Source: Paraconiothyrium sp. Pb-2020 (taxonomy: Eukaryota > Ascomycota > Dothideomycetes > Pleosporales > Didymosphaeriaceae). From it: a DNA stretch of 64,000 nt. The notes below the pieces were generated by a model. The model searched no databases, was not told where the DNA came from, and saw only the letters and a program-made list of their open reading frames with translations. The stretch covers positions 2,170,001-2,234,000 of the forward strand of contig JAJUBI010000001.1 in NCBI GenBank assembly GCA_022419385.1, read 5' to 3'. The translations under genes and the position numbers were made by a program. Of the stretch, positions 1-10,733 are shown one piece after another. Every line of letters begins with the position of its first letter. Within the stretch, counting starts at the first letter, position 1.

Positions 1-790
1 CTGATAGAACCGCTGAGGAAGGAATCGTGGTTATGGTAGACTCAGATTCGCATGGAAAGGTGCAGGTTAAGGCTGGAGTTGGAAGCATGAAAGCGAAGCT
101 GTGAAGGTTCTGTAATAAGAGCCTGTGTGGGTAGGTCAGGTATTAGGTACTCGATTGCCGCTTGCCGTACGACCAGGTTGCCTAATCCACCCCTATCAGC
201 CTAACGATTTACAACAATTGCAGCTCGTCATCTATCGGCATGACGGGTTTGTTAGATTTGCCAAATAAGCTCATCGATACCATGCTGCGTCCCCGCATCC
301 GCAACATCAAACTGGATTAAGACGGATGAGGTCTTCCCTGGATGGGTCAGATGTGCAGGCGAATGCCGCAAGGAATTTATTGCGAGCATCAAGGATGTGA
401 CGCCCGTGCGATTCTGACGATGATAAATCAAGTGAGCCAGAGAAGCTATTCAGGAGCCGAGCTGCACCGAAAGTTCGCCAGCATGCACCTGGAGCCTCCG
501 TCCGACTTCCCACGTCTCCTCAAACCCCTACTTCTCCCATGGTGCCGGCAGGTTGTTCATTGGTAGACCAGGGTAGAGGATTGCCTGCTTATCCTCCGTC
601 TCGTTTAGAGTAACGCCTAGATGCTCTCTTCGCCCATCACAATCGTCACATTTTACCAAACCAACTTACGGAAACATACGATGCGATGCGATGTAATATT
701 TCTCTTCAAATCTAAGATAACTGCAAAACCTATATGCTAAAAAGGGGTATATGTACTAAGAATCCTACAAAAAAAGGGAACGGAACTTTC
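1..790. other. Intergenic left edge, no gene seen
   Basis: Only short overlapping open frames occur, and none resembles a protein family. The last ~100 bases (about 690-790) are A/T-rich and lie just past the stop of the glucanase on the minus strand, so they probably hold its 3' UTR and polyadenylation region. A gene running in from the left of the window cannot be excluded. Confidence 0.5.
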
Positions 791-2794
791 CTACCAGCGG
801 GAAGTTCGACCTAGTCGCTTCACGCCTCCCACTGCAGCCGCTCGCTTCCCAAGATGCTTTGTAGGCCAGATAAAGCCTTTCATGTTAGGGCTGGAGCCAT
901 CGGTTCCGGAGCTGGAGTTAGACCCAGAGCCAGAGGTGGGTGACGGGACGGCGGAAGATGAGATATTTGATGGCGTAGGCGCAGAAGAAGTCGCGGGTAA
1001 GGGAGTGGCAGCAGGCTCACTGGCAGCAGGCTGGCTAGCAGGTTGACTGGCAGCGGGTTGACTGGCAGCGGGTTGACTGGCAGCGGGTTGATTGACAGCA
1101 GGTGGACTGATGGCAGGTGGACTGACGGCAGTCGGGGTGGCAGCGGGAGCCGTTGCGGTACTGGGAGCTGCGTTTGATGGCGTAGCATCGACTGGAGAGG
1201 CGGCGATGGAGGATGCTACTGGGTTGACAGCTTGAGTTGGAGCATTGAGTAGTGTGGAAGAAGCTGCCGAGTAGACACCAGATGCCGAGCTAGGAGAGGC
1301 TGTTGGGTCGGGAATAACTACCGGGCTTGAAGGAGAAGCTGCTGGAATGGAGGCACCTGTGCCGGATGAAGCTGCTGGGCTAGAGGCTGCAGGGCTGCCA
1401 CCAACATGTGCGGTTGGCCATATGAAACCCTGCATGTTGGGACTAGAGCCACCGCCAGAGCCAGAGCCAGTCCCATTGCCGGGTGCTGGCGCTGCAGAAG
1501 AAGCTCCAGGAACAGCGACCGTTTCCGAAGGTGTGGGATCGATAGCGGAGGATACCGGGTTGAGTGCCGGGCTGATAGAGGAAAGCAGGCCCGAGGAGGA
1601 CACTGGGACGATAGAAGTCACAAAGCTGGGAGAAGATACTGAGCTGGGAAGAGGTGCCAAAGAGCTAGGGAAAGCCACGGGAGCGGAAGACGATACTGAG
1701 CTAGGTGAAGCCACAGGAACGGACGATGTCGCTGGGCTGCCGGGAGCACTCGACTTCTCAAACCACTTGAGGCCCGCAATCTCCCAGTACGCGTCGGCGA
1801 ACGCCTCAGGGTTATTTTGCACGTAATCTTCGCACGTTGCCGCGCCTGTCTTAGCAGCACACGTCGACTCTTCCCACGTCTTGCCTGCCCAATCACCGCA
1901 GAAGGTTGTATCAAAGATGATCCGCATGTTCTTGAAGCGCTCCTGGAAGTCACAACCTTGGCCTTGAAACTTCGCCAGCGGCGTGCCGAAGGTGGACGGG
2001 TCGAGTGTCTGCGTAGCGTTCGAAGACGCAGACGCAAGAGTCGTGCTGTTGCGCGGGAGAAACCAGACCGAGATCGACGAATCCGTCCATTCCATAGCAT
2101 ACACGCCTCCCCCAGCGTTGTTGAAATCCGTTCCGTACGTCGCCAAATTGTTCTGCGCCGTAAGTTCTGGTGCCTTGATGCTGCAGCCTACATTCTTGTC
2201 TTGGTCCTCGGCGGCTACGTCGCAATTAGACGTAGACATGCTGCCCATGAAGGCAGTCTCGGCTCGGCTTTGGATGCTAGAAGTACCATTGTCGACAGCA
2301 CATCCATCGGACGTGTGCAGTGTGACTGCAGCAGCCGAGTCAAGATTCACGCCCTCGAGGAGATCGATTTCGCCGCCCTTGGGCCAGTCATCTGTGCCGA
2401 CGGTTTGTTGGCCGAGGAGCCAGTAGGCGGGCCAGGTGCCACAGGTAGAGTCAGGCATATGGCGGATGTCTGCGATGAGGAGGCCTTGGTTCCACGTCTT
2501 TGTGCTCTCGACGCGGACGGAGGCCCGGCCTTTCGGATCCTTGTTCTTATAGTCGACGCCGAGGAAGACACTCTGGGTATCTTCAAAATAGCCGACGAGC
2601 TGATTTTGGGTCGCGGCATCTTTGGTCTGATACTGGACGAATCCGTTGGTGGGATCGCTGCCGGAGTAGAAGTCGAAGTTCTGGAAGAAATTGTTGTATG
2701 TGAGGTCGTCCTTGAGAGTATAGCTCCCTTGGGCAGAAGCAACGGTTGGTAGGGTCACGGCCAGCGCTACGTTAGAGAATGTTTGTGGGCGCAT
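791..2794 (-). CDS. Secreted GH16 endo-1,3(4)-beta-glucanase with long Ser/Ala/Pro tail
   Basis: A 667-residue, intron-free protein is predicted from the ATG at 2794. That start puts a signal peptide (MRPQTFSNVALAVTLPTVASA) at the N terminus; the open frame runs on upstream but lacks that logic. The GH16 catalytic domain covers about residues 22-340. It carries EIDLLE at 142-147, the nucleophile/acid-base signature of laminarinase-type GH16 enzymes that cut mixed or 1,3-linked beta-glucans in fungal or plant walls. The remaining ~320 residues are a low-complexity Ser/Ala/Pro/Thr region, probably O-glycosylated, with tandem PAASQ units. It contains two copies of a motif SPNMxGFIWPTxHxG; the second, near the C terminus, is followed directly by KR. 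No hydrophobic GPI-type tail is visible, so the protein is more likely secreted or wall-associated than GPI-anchored. The fold assignment is firm; the tail's function is unknown. Confidence 0.93.
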   Translation of the reverse strand: MRPQTFSNVALAVTLPTVASAQGSYTLKDDLTYNNFFQNFDFYSGSDPTNGFVQYQTKDAATQNQLVGYFEDTQSVFLGVDYKNKDPKGRASVRVESTKTWNQGLLIADIRHMPDSTCGTWPAYWLLGQQTVGTDDWPKGGEIDLLEGVNLDSAAAVTLHTSDGCAVDNGTSSIQSRAETAFMGSMSTSNCDVAAEDQDKNVGCSIKAPELTAQNNLATYGTDFNNAGGGVYAMEWTDSSISVWFLPRNSTTLASASSNATQTLDPSTFGTPLAKFQGQGCDFQERFKNMRIIFDTTFCGDWAGKTWEESTCAAKTGAATCEDYVQNNPEAFADAYWEIAGLKWFEKSSAPGSPATSSVPVASPSSVSSSAPVAFPSSLAPLPSSVSSPSFVTSIVPVSSSGLLSSISPALNPVSSAIDPTPSETVAVPGASSAAPAPGNGTGSGSGGGSSPNMQGFIWPTAHVGGSPAASSPAASSGTGASIPAASPSSPVVIPDPTASPSSASGVYSAASSTLLNAPTQAVNPVASSIAASPVDATPSNAAPSTATAPAATPTAVSPPAISPPAVNQPAASQPAASQPAASQPASQPAASEPAATPLPATSSAPTPSNISSSAVPSPTSGSGSNSSSGTDGSSPNMKGFIWPTKHLGKRAAAVGGVKRLGRTSRW
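1015..1100. repeat. 15-bp minisatellite inside the glucanase tail
   Basis: Near-identical 15-bp units of the type ttgactggcagcggg repeat head to tail, three or more times, flanked by diverged copies. Because the unit is a multiple of three it encodes PAASQ repeats without shifting the frame. Such arrays commonly vary in copy number between strains. Confidence 0.8.
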
Positions 2795-3775
2795 GGCTAT
2801 GTTGTAGTGAGTGTCTGCTGCAAAATTGCGCTTTCCAGAGGGTGCAGTCGCGAGTTGCGACAATCGTTGCAGATGTTTAAAACGCGTTTGGTAAGAAGAG
2901 CCTGCTCAAGGAAAATATAGACCTGCTCTGAAATGAATGTAAAGTGACTCGACAACGCACATCACCCGGGCACGCACAACGCAAGTCACAAGTGGAATAA
3001 CGAGAAGAGGGTTGACAGGTCCCTTCAGGGCTTCATCTCCCTTTATTGAATCGTCAATCTAGATTCGAAACAACGTCTCCACAATGTTTCCTACGCGCCA
3101 CTGGCCCGCAGAGAAAAGCACGCGTGAAGCGACGGGGCGGTTACGATGAAACATTCTGGGGTGTGAAGGTCGATTGTAAGCCGAGAACTTGAACTTGCTC
3201 CAGGAGAGAGAGATGAGCGACCAGGGTGCAAGTGTGGGATGCGCTGGCGTGGGTGGATGCGGGTGGTGGACAGAGATGGGCGGGGCTGCACTTTGTTTCG
3301 AAGTTTAGGTGAGGTGGACGATGAGTGGTTGAGGTTCATCCTAGCGCGCGCGGTTGCCGTTTTGGCCACCACGCACCTGCATTCGCGCGACACACTAGCA
3401 CGTTTGTGTCTTCAACTTATTCGAAACGCGGAGCACGCGTAAGTCGGACGGGAGATCGTACTATGCTTCGGACGCTGTCTCGCTCAAAGGCTGCTTTTAG
3501 TAGATGGATGGAGGAGGAAGAGGGAGGTGAGGTACGCTCAAGTGGAAGAGTGGCGGTAGCTCTTTGGTCGTAGAATGCAAAGTGATTCTCTTTTGAGTCA
3601 CTCTACGATAATGTCATATATGACTTGCACAATGAAGACAAGAGGTAGACTCCAAACGCTCAATGTGCGGTAGACCAAGGCCCAACGCTAATACCCACGT
3701 TTGCCAATCTGAGGTATAATATACGATTCTGCACCCACTTAAACCTCCGTTAGCAAGTCTGCTGAAGCAACCCAC
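2795..3775. promoter_or_regulatory. Glucanase promoter / YVC1 3' flank
   Basis: This ~980-bp spacer lies upstream of the minus-strand glucanase and past the stop of the minus-strand channel gene. It should hold the promoter of the first and the 3' UTR of the second. A perfect 12-bp palindrome, gtcatatatgac, lies near 3613-3624, and TGACTC-like cores occur near 2948 and 3595. No coding potential was recognised. Confidence 0.45.
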
Positions 3776-6025
3776 TTATGGTTCACCATGCCAAACACTG
3801 CTTAACCTCCTCCTCCTCGGCTGCATTGCACTCCCCGGACTCATGCTCCTACTTCTGATACCCGCCATCCCCGCAAAGCTATTTTCTAGAATCGCGTCCT
3901 CAAGGTCGTCTTCTTCCTCAATACGCTGCATCACTGCCTCCGGCGGCTCCTCGTCGAAAACCTCACGGATCTCAGCATGCACGTCAAATGTGCTCCAGAA
4001 ACCCCACTTGCCACGCTTAGAGGGCCCGGCGATGGTAGGCTTCCGGCGTGGTTTCCAGAGGTGGTGGCGCTCGTACCAGCCGATGGCGAGGAGCAACGGC
4101 GCGTTGAGAACACGCACGATAGTGATGTTGATCTTGTGAAACCAGCGGGGGGACGTGATGAACTTGAGCGGAAGGAGGAAGACGATGGCGAGTATATTCG
4201 TGGGCGGAAAGTACGAGAACAAGGAGTCAGATTTAACGCCCTCGAAGGTGGAGACTGCGCGGCGGAACTGGATCTCTGCGGTTGCATCTGCGGCGATCTT
4301 GGAGAAGGTATTTGAGAGGATTGACACAAGAACTGTCAGAAAGAGCGTGTTGCCCAGAAAGGCGTAGACGACCATAAGTACAGGGCCAAGAACCTCGTGG
4401 AAGTTTGGCGATTCCGTGATGCCAGTACCGTCGAGACCAAACCAGATCCAGAGCATCCATTTAGAGATTTCGATAGGGCCCGGTTGGTCTCCGAAGTTAT
4501 CCTTCGGACTGCCCATACTAAGCCACTTCAGCGACAACAAGAATCCCGCAAAACACCACACAGCGATCAAGCTCAAGGCCGTGAATTCCTTGACCATGGC
4601 TCGTAGCGCGATAAACAGCATGTTTTCGGGCATGAGGTTGAAGGCCAGCCGCGGGAAGAGAATTGGAGCAGCAATGGCAAGGATGTCTAATGCCTGCCTC
4701 CCGAGCTCGCTACTATTGACTGACCAGGCGTAGACTCGAAGGCCCAAGTATGACAGATAGATGACCACGAATGTGACGTCTAAGAAGGCCCATAGCTCTT
4801 GCGTATGTACTTGCCAACCATGCTCCAACATGGACGCACATTCGTCCACCGTCCAACCAGCGCCGTAGATCAGGAACAAAGTCTCAGCTAATGTAAACTC
4901 GTCATGGTTTTGCATCATCATACAGAAGCAATACAGCCCAATCAGAATGACGAACCATGTTGCTTCGACAAAGGCACGAGTCCTAGGCACTATCAAGCGG
5001 TATTGATTAAGGAGGGGTGCATGCCGTGGATCGTAAAGAGAAATCGGTTTGTGCTTGTAGTGATCGGGCAGAATATCCATGAAGGCAGTTGGTGTATAGA
5101 CTATGCGTCCGCGATATACACCATCAATAACCTTTTGTGGCGCTGAGCTGCTAAGAAACATTTTGCTTTCCGAGACAATGGCAACCTCCAGTGCGGTCAG
5201 TTTGCCTTCGTAGCCGCCTTGGCTTTGATACTCCCACTTACGTTGCTCAGGGCATATCTCTGGGGGAGCGTTCTGGAATGGCTGAAACGGAGAGACTAAG
5301 ATTCTAGCCAATTGGAGTAGGCCTTGTTTTCCGGCGAACTCTTCGTCGTGCCTCCGGAGAACCTTCATAGCCACTAACTCGCACAAGTTGGCTCGCGTTA
5401 GATTGACAGTCTGGTGATGATTCTGGAAGTGCTGCTCGCGTAAGAATTGCATCCTGTTAACAAATAGACAGTAAACTATGTGCAAGTTGCGTTAGTCGGA
5501 TCACAGGGTAATGCAAAGGGAACACATACCGATCGATATATCTTCATGGTCAAACAGCCGATCAACAAGAGGCTTGACAATGAGAACATTCATCCGAGGT
5601 TCTTTAAGCTGATCCATACTGTACGGATCCTCAATGCTCGCCAAGACTAGCCGACGAATCCGCTGGATGTTGTAGTAAACATCCAACTTCGTGTTCGGGT
5701 CGGTATAGAAGTTTTCACGTGGTGCTGTCCCCTCTCGCACACATCCGTCATGATCCGCAAGTTCATCATCGCCGAGTAATGTCTCTTGCTCTTGGTTGCT
5801 TCGATGCGAACGTAGCACGTCACTCAACGTGCGGTTCTTGCCGGTCAAATGCGGTCGATCCAGGTGCTTGGAGATTCTTATGTGTTGTGATGAAGCCGTG
5901 CGCTTAGGCGATATGTCACTACCATTGCCACTGCCATTGGAAGGGTACCTCCCGCTGTGGGTACTGGGTCGCGGTTCCGGATTGTTCGAGCTGGAGGATG
6001 CCGGAAGGCGAGGACGGTCGGACAT
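3776..6025 (-). CDS. YVC1: TRP-type vacuolar cation channel (Yvc1 family)
   Basis: Two exons, 6025-5530 and 5475-3776, join across a 54-nt intron with a GTATGT donor and a CATAG acceptor. The reading phase is kept, giving 731 residues. The N terminus is Ser/Arg-rich and disordered. A soluble helical region follows (with ..LIVKPLVDRLF.. and LTRANLCELVAMKVL), then a run of hydrophobic segments from about residue 330 to 600 and an acidic cytoplasmic tail (EEPPEAVMQRIEEEDDLEDAI). This layout and sequence match the fungal TRPY1/Yvc1 family, which releases Ca2+ from the vacuole in response to hyperosmotic stretch and cytosolic Ca2+. Yeast Yvc1 is 675 residues, so the length fits. The acidic cluster near the C terminus resembles the Ca2+-sensing patch known in Yvc1, but this is inferred. 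The gene faces away from the PLP-enzyme gene to its right. Confidence 0.92.
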
Positions 6026-7095
6026 GTAGAGCAGGCCCAGCGGTATTAGGTAACAAGAATGAGGATAAGGTCAGGGTGGGTACCAGCAGGCGGAAAAGCG
6101 GGAGTATGGTCGCAGAGTGAGCGAGTGAGGAAAGGTCCTAATGAGGAAAGGATGACAAGCCTCAGTGGGGTAGCGGCCACCGTACGCGGCCGTTCCGTCT
6201 GGCACTGATTGGGTTATATGCGCGTACTACAATTAGCAACTGGTTTCAACTGCACGTATAAAATGCGTGGAGGAGCGAGCAGCAGCGTTGATATACTGTA
6301 AGGCGTAGCAAGGTGCGATAAGGGTGCCGTTGGCTGGCAAAAGCATCGACACTCGTGGATGGCGCGTGCACAGGACCGGGGTAAGAAACACCCTAACTAC
6401 AAGAAGCAAGGCGCACGCCACTTGTCTGCACTCACACTGCAATCCTTGGGAGGAACTCGTCAGAACATAGGTAACATACTTCCGTGTTACTGTTGTAGAA
6501 GCGTATGATCATCTCCAAAGCATCTCTTGACATCATGTTCCCGAGTTGACTTCCTTCTACGAACTAGGCAAGCGCAGAGATCTGCGGCGGAAAGACACCG
6601 ACGACCAGAGAAGTCAATGGAGTGGTTGATTCATCTTGACGTTCTCTTCTTCGAACATCTACGTTTCTCATTGTAATCTGCTATGATGTCATATCTCTCT
6701 AATTAGCCGCGCGCCAGGGCTTATCTAGCGTGAGCCGCCCTACAACCGACATGAGGGGCATTCCAAGTGGATTTTACTATTTCGCAGGTACCTACAACAA
6801 AACTCTGGCGTCTCCAGACTTCGCCCGCTGCCCAATTGCAACCCAACCCAACAGTATTACGTGTCCGACCGGAAAAGTATCCTCCCCCTCGGATTTAGTC
6901 GTTCTCTGCTCTCCCCCCACATCCACCCGCACGGTTTCCCGCCGGGCGCATTCGGAATCTCTCGCCCCGGACATTGAATCTCCGATCCCTGTCATACGCG
7001 CCCGTACAAGCATATTAAAGGTATACGAAGGACACTGTACCATACCAAGAACCAATCATAGTATACACATATACATGCCCACTCACAAGACAGCC
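6026..7095. promoter_or_regulatory. Divergent promoter between YVC1 and the PLP enzyme gene
   Basis: About 1.07 kb separates the two divergently transcribed start codons. No gene is recognised. The frame of the downstream enzyme stays open upstream to 6730, but that translation shows no family resemblance. Pyrimidine-rich sequence before 7000 fits a 5' leader. Confidence 0.5.
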
Positions 7096-8723
7096 ATGGA
7101 CCCCATCCCCACAGCCAACCACCCACTCCCCTCCCTCGCCTCCTTGCAACTCCAGTATGTGGGCAAGAAGTTGGAAGACCTACCTACGCCTGCTGTGGTT
7201 CTGGACCGCGCGGTGGTAAAGAAGAATTGCGATGCTATGCTCGATGTGTGTGACAAACTCGGAGTCGGCTTTAGAGCGCATGTTAAGAGCCACAAGGCAG
7301 GTCTCCCCTCCTGTCGCACCCGGGAACATGTCCAATTCTGAGTGGCAAGTGGAAGTTGGAGCTGATGCGGTATATAGACGCTCGAATTGTCGAAGATGCA
7401 GGTTGGATCCGGAGATGGGCCTGCAAATTTCATCGTCTCTACCCTGACTGAAGCAGAGAATCTTTTGCCCTTCTTGCTGGAATGCCAGGGGAATGGACGA
7501 GAATGCAGTGTAAGTCACCCTTTTGCGTAAGTGTTTCAATGCATATTCATTGCGTGTCTTGGGTAGGTCCTCTACGGCGTGCCGCCAGCCCAGTGCGCCA
7601 TCCCACGCCTCCTCCATCTCTCCTCAATACTCGCCCCAGGAAGCTTGAACATCCTGATCGACAACATCGACGCCTTCAACAAGATGAGTAAGGCGCTCGT
7701 TGAAGGTGAAATTGGCGTCTTCATCAAGATTGATACAGGCTACAAACGTGCTGGCATCAAGATCTCATCGTCCAAATTCCCAGGCCTGGTGAGAAAAGTA
7801 GTAGGCACCGTCGGCGAGGCGTTTCGTGGTTTCTACTCGCACTACGGGCACTCGTACGCTGGCAGCTCCGAAAAGGATGCCGCACATGGCCTAATTTCTG
7901 AGTTGGAGGGTAAGCAAATCACTGGGTACAAAGCGGATATGTCACTGTGCTAGAGGAAAGACATCTTTCTTGTTAGGCTGAGACATGCACAAGGTATACA
8001 ACCACCTTGTCTTAACTTACACTGACTTTGTACCCCGTAACAGGGCTCGAAGAAGCCGCGGCCGAGGTCGATGAAGTTTATTTGCGGCTTCTTAAGAGCA
8101 GAATGGTATTAACTGTTGGCGCTACCCCGACCGCGACCGCCGCACAAAACATGCTCTCGGGTTCGCCAAGAGCTGCAGAGTTCAAGACGTTGTTGAATCG
8201 CCTGAAGGAAACGTACGCTGTGGAATTGCATGCGGGTGTTTACCCACTGCTCGACATGCAGCAAGTAGCAACGCACGCGCGTCCGGCTTCCGGAAGAGCA
8301 TCGTTGACCAAAGAAAGCGTCGGGATCAAAGTCTTGCTCGAAATAGCTTCTGTTTATGATGAGCGAGAAAAGCCAGAGGCGCTCGCTTCAGCTGGATCCT
8401 TGGCCTTGGGCAGGGAGCCGTGCAAGAGCTATACAGGGTGGGGTATCGTAACAGGAGAGCTGGGCAATAAAGGTAATGTTGTGTATGATGAGCGAGGAGA
8501 CAAAACTGGCTGGATTGTGGGGAGGATAAGCCAAGAGCACGGAATATTGACATGGGAAGGCCCGGAAGACGATATGAGGCTGTTAGAGATAGGGTCAAAG
8601 GTCCTGGTATGGCCGAACCATGCTTGCGTTGCTGGTGCTGGGTTTGGATGGTATCTGATTGTTGATTCGGAGAAGGATTGCGGCACTGTTGTGGATGTCT
8701 GGGTCCGGTGGCGTGGATGGTAA
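7096..8723 (+). CDS. DSD1: D-serine dehydratase / D-threonine aldolase-like PLP enzyme
   Basis: Four exons, 7096-7296, 7378-7509, 7567-7909 and 8044-8723, give 451 residues. It belongs to the fold-type III (alanine-racemase-like barrel) PLP enzymes, whose eukaryotic members deaminate D-serine using PLP and Zn2+. The PLP lysine is in RAHVKSHK (K64), and exon 2 continues with the conserved MQVGSGDGPANFIVSTL. Exon 3 carries FIKIDTGYKRAGI. The C-terminal PNHAC motif holds the His/Cys pair that binds zinc in this family. The start at 7096 has a strong Kozak context (agccATGg); an in-frame ATG at 7075 is an alternative. The first intron is odd: only a GC donor at 7297 (aag|gcaggt) keeps the frame, and the nearby GT does not. 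Substrate could be another D-3-hydroxyamino acid. Confidence 0.9.
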
Positions 8724-8839
8724 TTAAGTCATCTGATGTTCTTCATTTGAACATGTAGAGATGGCCGGTTCCGACGTGTGTAAACGTCTCTATATGTTTT
8801 ATACAAAGAGCGTGAATCAGCGTTGACCATATTCAAGTG

Positions 8840-10057
8840 TCATCCTCCCCTTCCAATAGCTCTTGGTCTCCCTCCCCCTCTCGAACTCGAAGGTGCTGGT
8901 GGGGGCTGCGTTGGGAAGGCTGGTGGTCCCGGATGATAAGGTGGCATCAACAGAGAACCGGGCGTCTCCCACTTCATACTTTGTACATACAAGCCGAAGG
9001 ATCTGACTTCGTTCAGTATCTGATTGAGCGTTTGAGTCTGCGTACCCTGCTCATGCAAGATACGGCTCTGGAAGCTTTCGCGTTCTTGGCGACCTTTGTC
9101 GTGGAAGGTGGCCGACGACGTCCGCCAATTCTCCTCACGTCTGTCATGTGCATCTGCAGCGACGCGCCGACACTCCTCGACCCACTTAATTTGGCTGGAG
9201 ATGAGTTTTGATTCTTGTCTGATCAGCTCCGGGACAGGAATATCTTGGTCATCTTGGCCTATCCCCAGCGAGGGAAATGCTGCGGCAGGCGTCGAGCCAT
9301 TTCCAACCATGGAAGCCTTAAACCCTTGACCGTTCTGACCATTCGACGCCTGCTCGACGTCTACTGCATTTTTTTCGTGCCATTCTTCCTTGAAACGACG
9401 GAGCAGCTTCTGCACATGGTTTACACATTCTGATGTATCTTCCTGTATATCCTCCCGCAGCTTTGCTACGATTTTCTCCAGGTCCTCCTTCGTAATCAGC
9501 GGCATGATGTCGTCGTCATCGTTCGCATCATGCTGCATGTTCGCATCCTTTTCGCCGCGTTCCGCTCTCTGTCTCTTCCTTGAGACTAGCTCCTTCTCGA
9601 GCTCGGCATCGGAGTCGCGTCGTGTGCGTTTGTGGAGTGAGGTAGTGGCCGCACTCGCTGCGGCACTGTCGTCCTCAATGGTGATTGCGGTTGTAGGGTC
9701 TGCACCTGCGCCATTCATGGGTGGCTCTGTCCCGTTTGTCGCGAAAGCAGGACCGGTGACACTGGAGCAGACACGCTCTCTGTGGGAAACATCGTCGAGC
9801 TTAATGGTGGTGGTGGAGTCAGGTGTTTTGAGGGCGACTTGGAGCGTTCCGTGTGTTTCGATTGCTGCTGTGTCTCCCAGGGACTCGAGCTCACGCCTCA
9901 ATTCGCGAAGCAGCTCAGCAATCTTCTCTGCAGTGCGAGTGACCCGGAGCACACGTGCCGCGCCGACGTCTGCATCTTCGGACGGAGATGTGCGGCCGTC
10001 TGCGGGCAGCGGGGTCGTGGACGGCGTGTCGTCGTGCTCTGGCGCGGGCGATTGCAT
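8840..10057 (-). CDS. Unrecognised coiled-coil protein with RGG-type C terminus
   Basis: An open frame of 405 codons runs from the first in-frame ATG at 10057; the frame is open to about 10204 without another ATG. I do not recognise a family. The N-terminal third is low-complexity (Ser/Thr/Pro/Asp) followed by a helical stretch (EKIAELLRELRRELESLG). A basic cluster RKRQRAERGEKD may be a nuclear localisation signal. A second helical, likely coiled-coil region (about EDLEKIVAKLREDIQEDT to LLRRFKEEWHEK) comes before a tail of Pro and Gly/Arg ending in RGGGRPRAIGRGG. RGG tails often bind RNA, but that is only suggestive here. It ends 116 bp from the stop of the converging PLP enzyme. A long antisense frame (9390-10205) is Ser-rich and looks like a shadow. 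Confidence 0.6.
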   Translation of the reverse strand: MQSPAPEHDDTPSTTPLPADGRTSPSEDADVGAARVLRVTRTAEKIAELLRELRRELESLGDTAAIETHGTLQVALKTPDSTTTIKLDDVSHRERVCSSVTGPAFATNGTEPPMNGAGADPTTAITIEDDSAAASAATTSLHKRTRRDSDAELEKELVSRKRQRAERGEKDANMQHDANDDDDIMPLITKEDLEKIVAKLREDIQEDTSECVNHVQKLLRRFKEEWHEKNAVDVEQASNGQNGQGFKASMVGNGSTPAAAFPSLGIGQDDQDIPVPELIRQESKLISSQIKWVEECRRVAADAHDRREENWRTSSATFHDKGRQERESFQSRILHEQGTQTQTLNQILNEVRSFGLYVQSMKWETPGSLLMPPYHPGPPAFPTQPPPAPSSSRGGGRPRAIGRGG

Positions 10058-10733
10058 ATCTCGGTGTCGCGGCTCGCCCGAAGGCTGGGATGGACAGCGC
10101 GTAGGCCCGCTGGAGGATGCTGCGCTCGCAAACGACGACGGCGTGCCAGCGCCAGCGAGCTGCAGCAAGCGGAGGCGACGGCAAGGAACGAAGACTCGCG
10201 GCTAGCATGAGCTGCAGGAGGATGTGTGGAGCATGGGTGCATTGGCCAGCGCGGAAGCTAAGCTGCACCGTCTAAACCCCCTTGAGCTCTCGCGCGCCAG
10301 GACATGCACCATGCGACTCCTGGCCAGGTTGGCGAACGGCCGGTGCCGCGGCGGCGCTCGTTGATCAGGGCGGACTCCTGGTGGAAACCCCTCGAGCTCC
10401 TGATCCACGTGCCGCAAACCGTCCCCTTGTCCTGCATCCTTCTCGCAGACTTGCCGCTGCTGTCGGTCTCCCAGCCAGCATGCCCCCAACCGCCCTCCTC
10501 TGCCCCCGTTCTGCATCACCGCGGGGCTGTTAACTCTATTCACCCCTTGCCCATCTAGAGCGGTCCAGGGTGCTTATGCACCGCCTGCAATTGCCCACAC
10601 CGCGCATCGTCTGGGCCCCGGGTCCGTGGCCAAGCTGTGTGACCCCGAGCCCGAAGCCAATCGTCTCAGTCGTGACTCGTACCTGTCTCTTCGTCTCTGG
10701 CGCCGCAGCCTTATATATCGCGCGTGGCACACC
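10058..10733. promoter_or_regulatory. Divergent promoter region
   Basis: About 680 bp of GC-rich sequence separates the two divergent unknown genes. Open frames here mostly depend on non-ATG starts and show no family resemblance. Confidence 0.4.

Noticed and set aside
1817..2752. 311-codon plus-strand frame
   Set aside because: It lies wholly antisense to the GH16 catalytic domain, which has clear motifs; the plus frame has none.
9390..10205. 271-codon plus-strand Ser/Ala-rich frame
   Set aside because: It is antisense to the coiled-coil gene. Its Ser-rich composition is what an antisense reading of Glu/Arg-rich codons produces.
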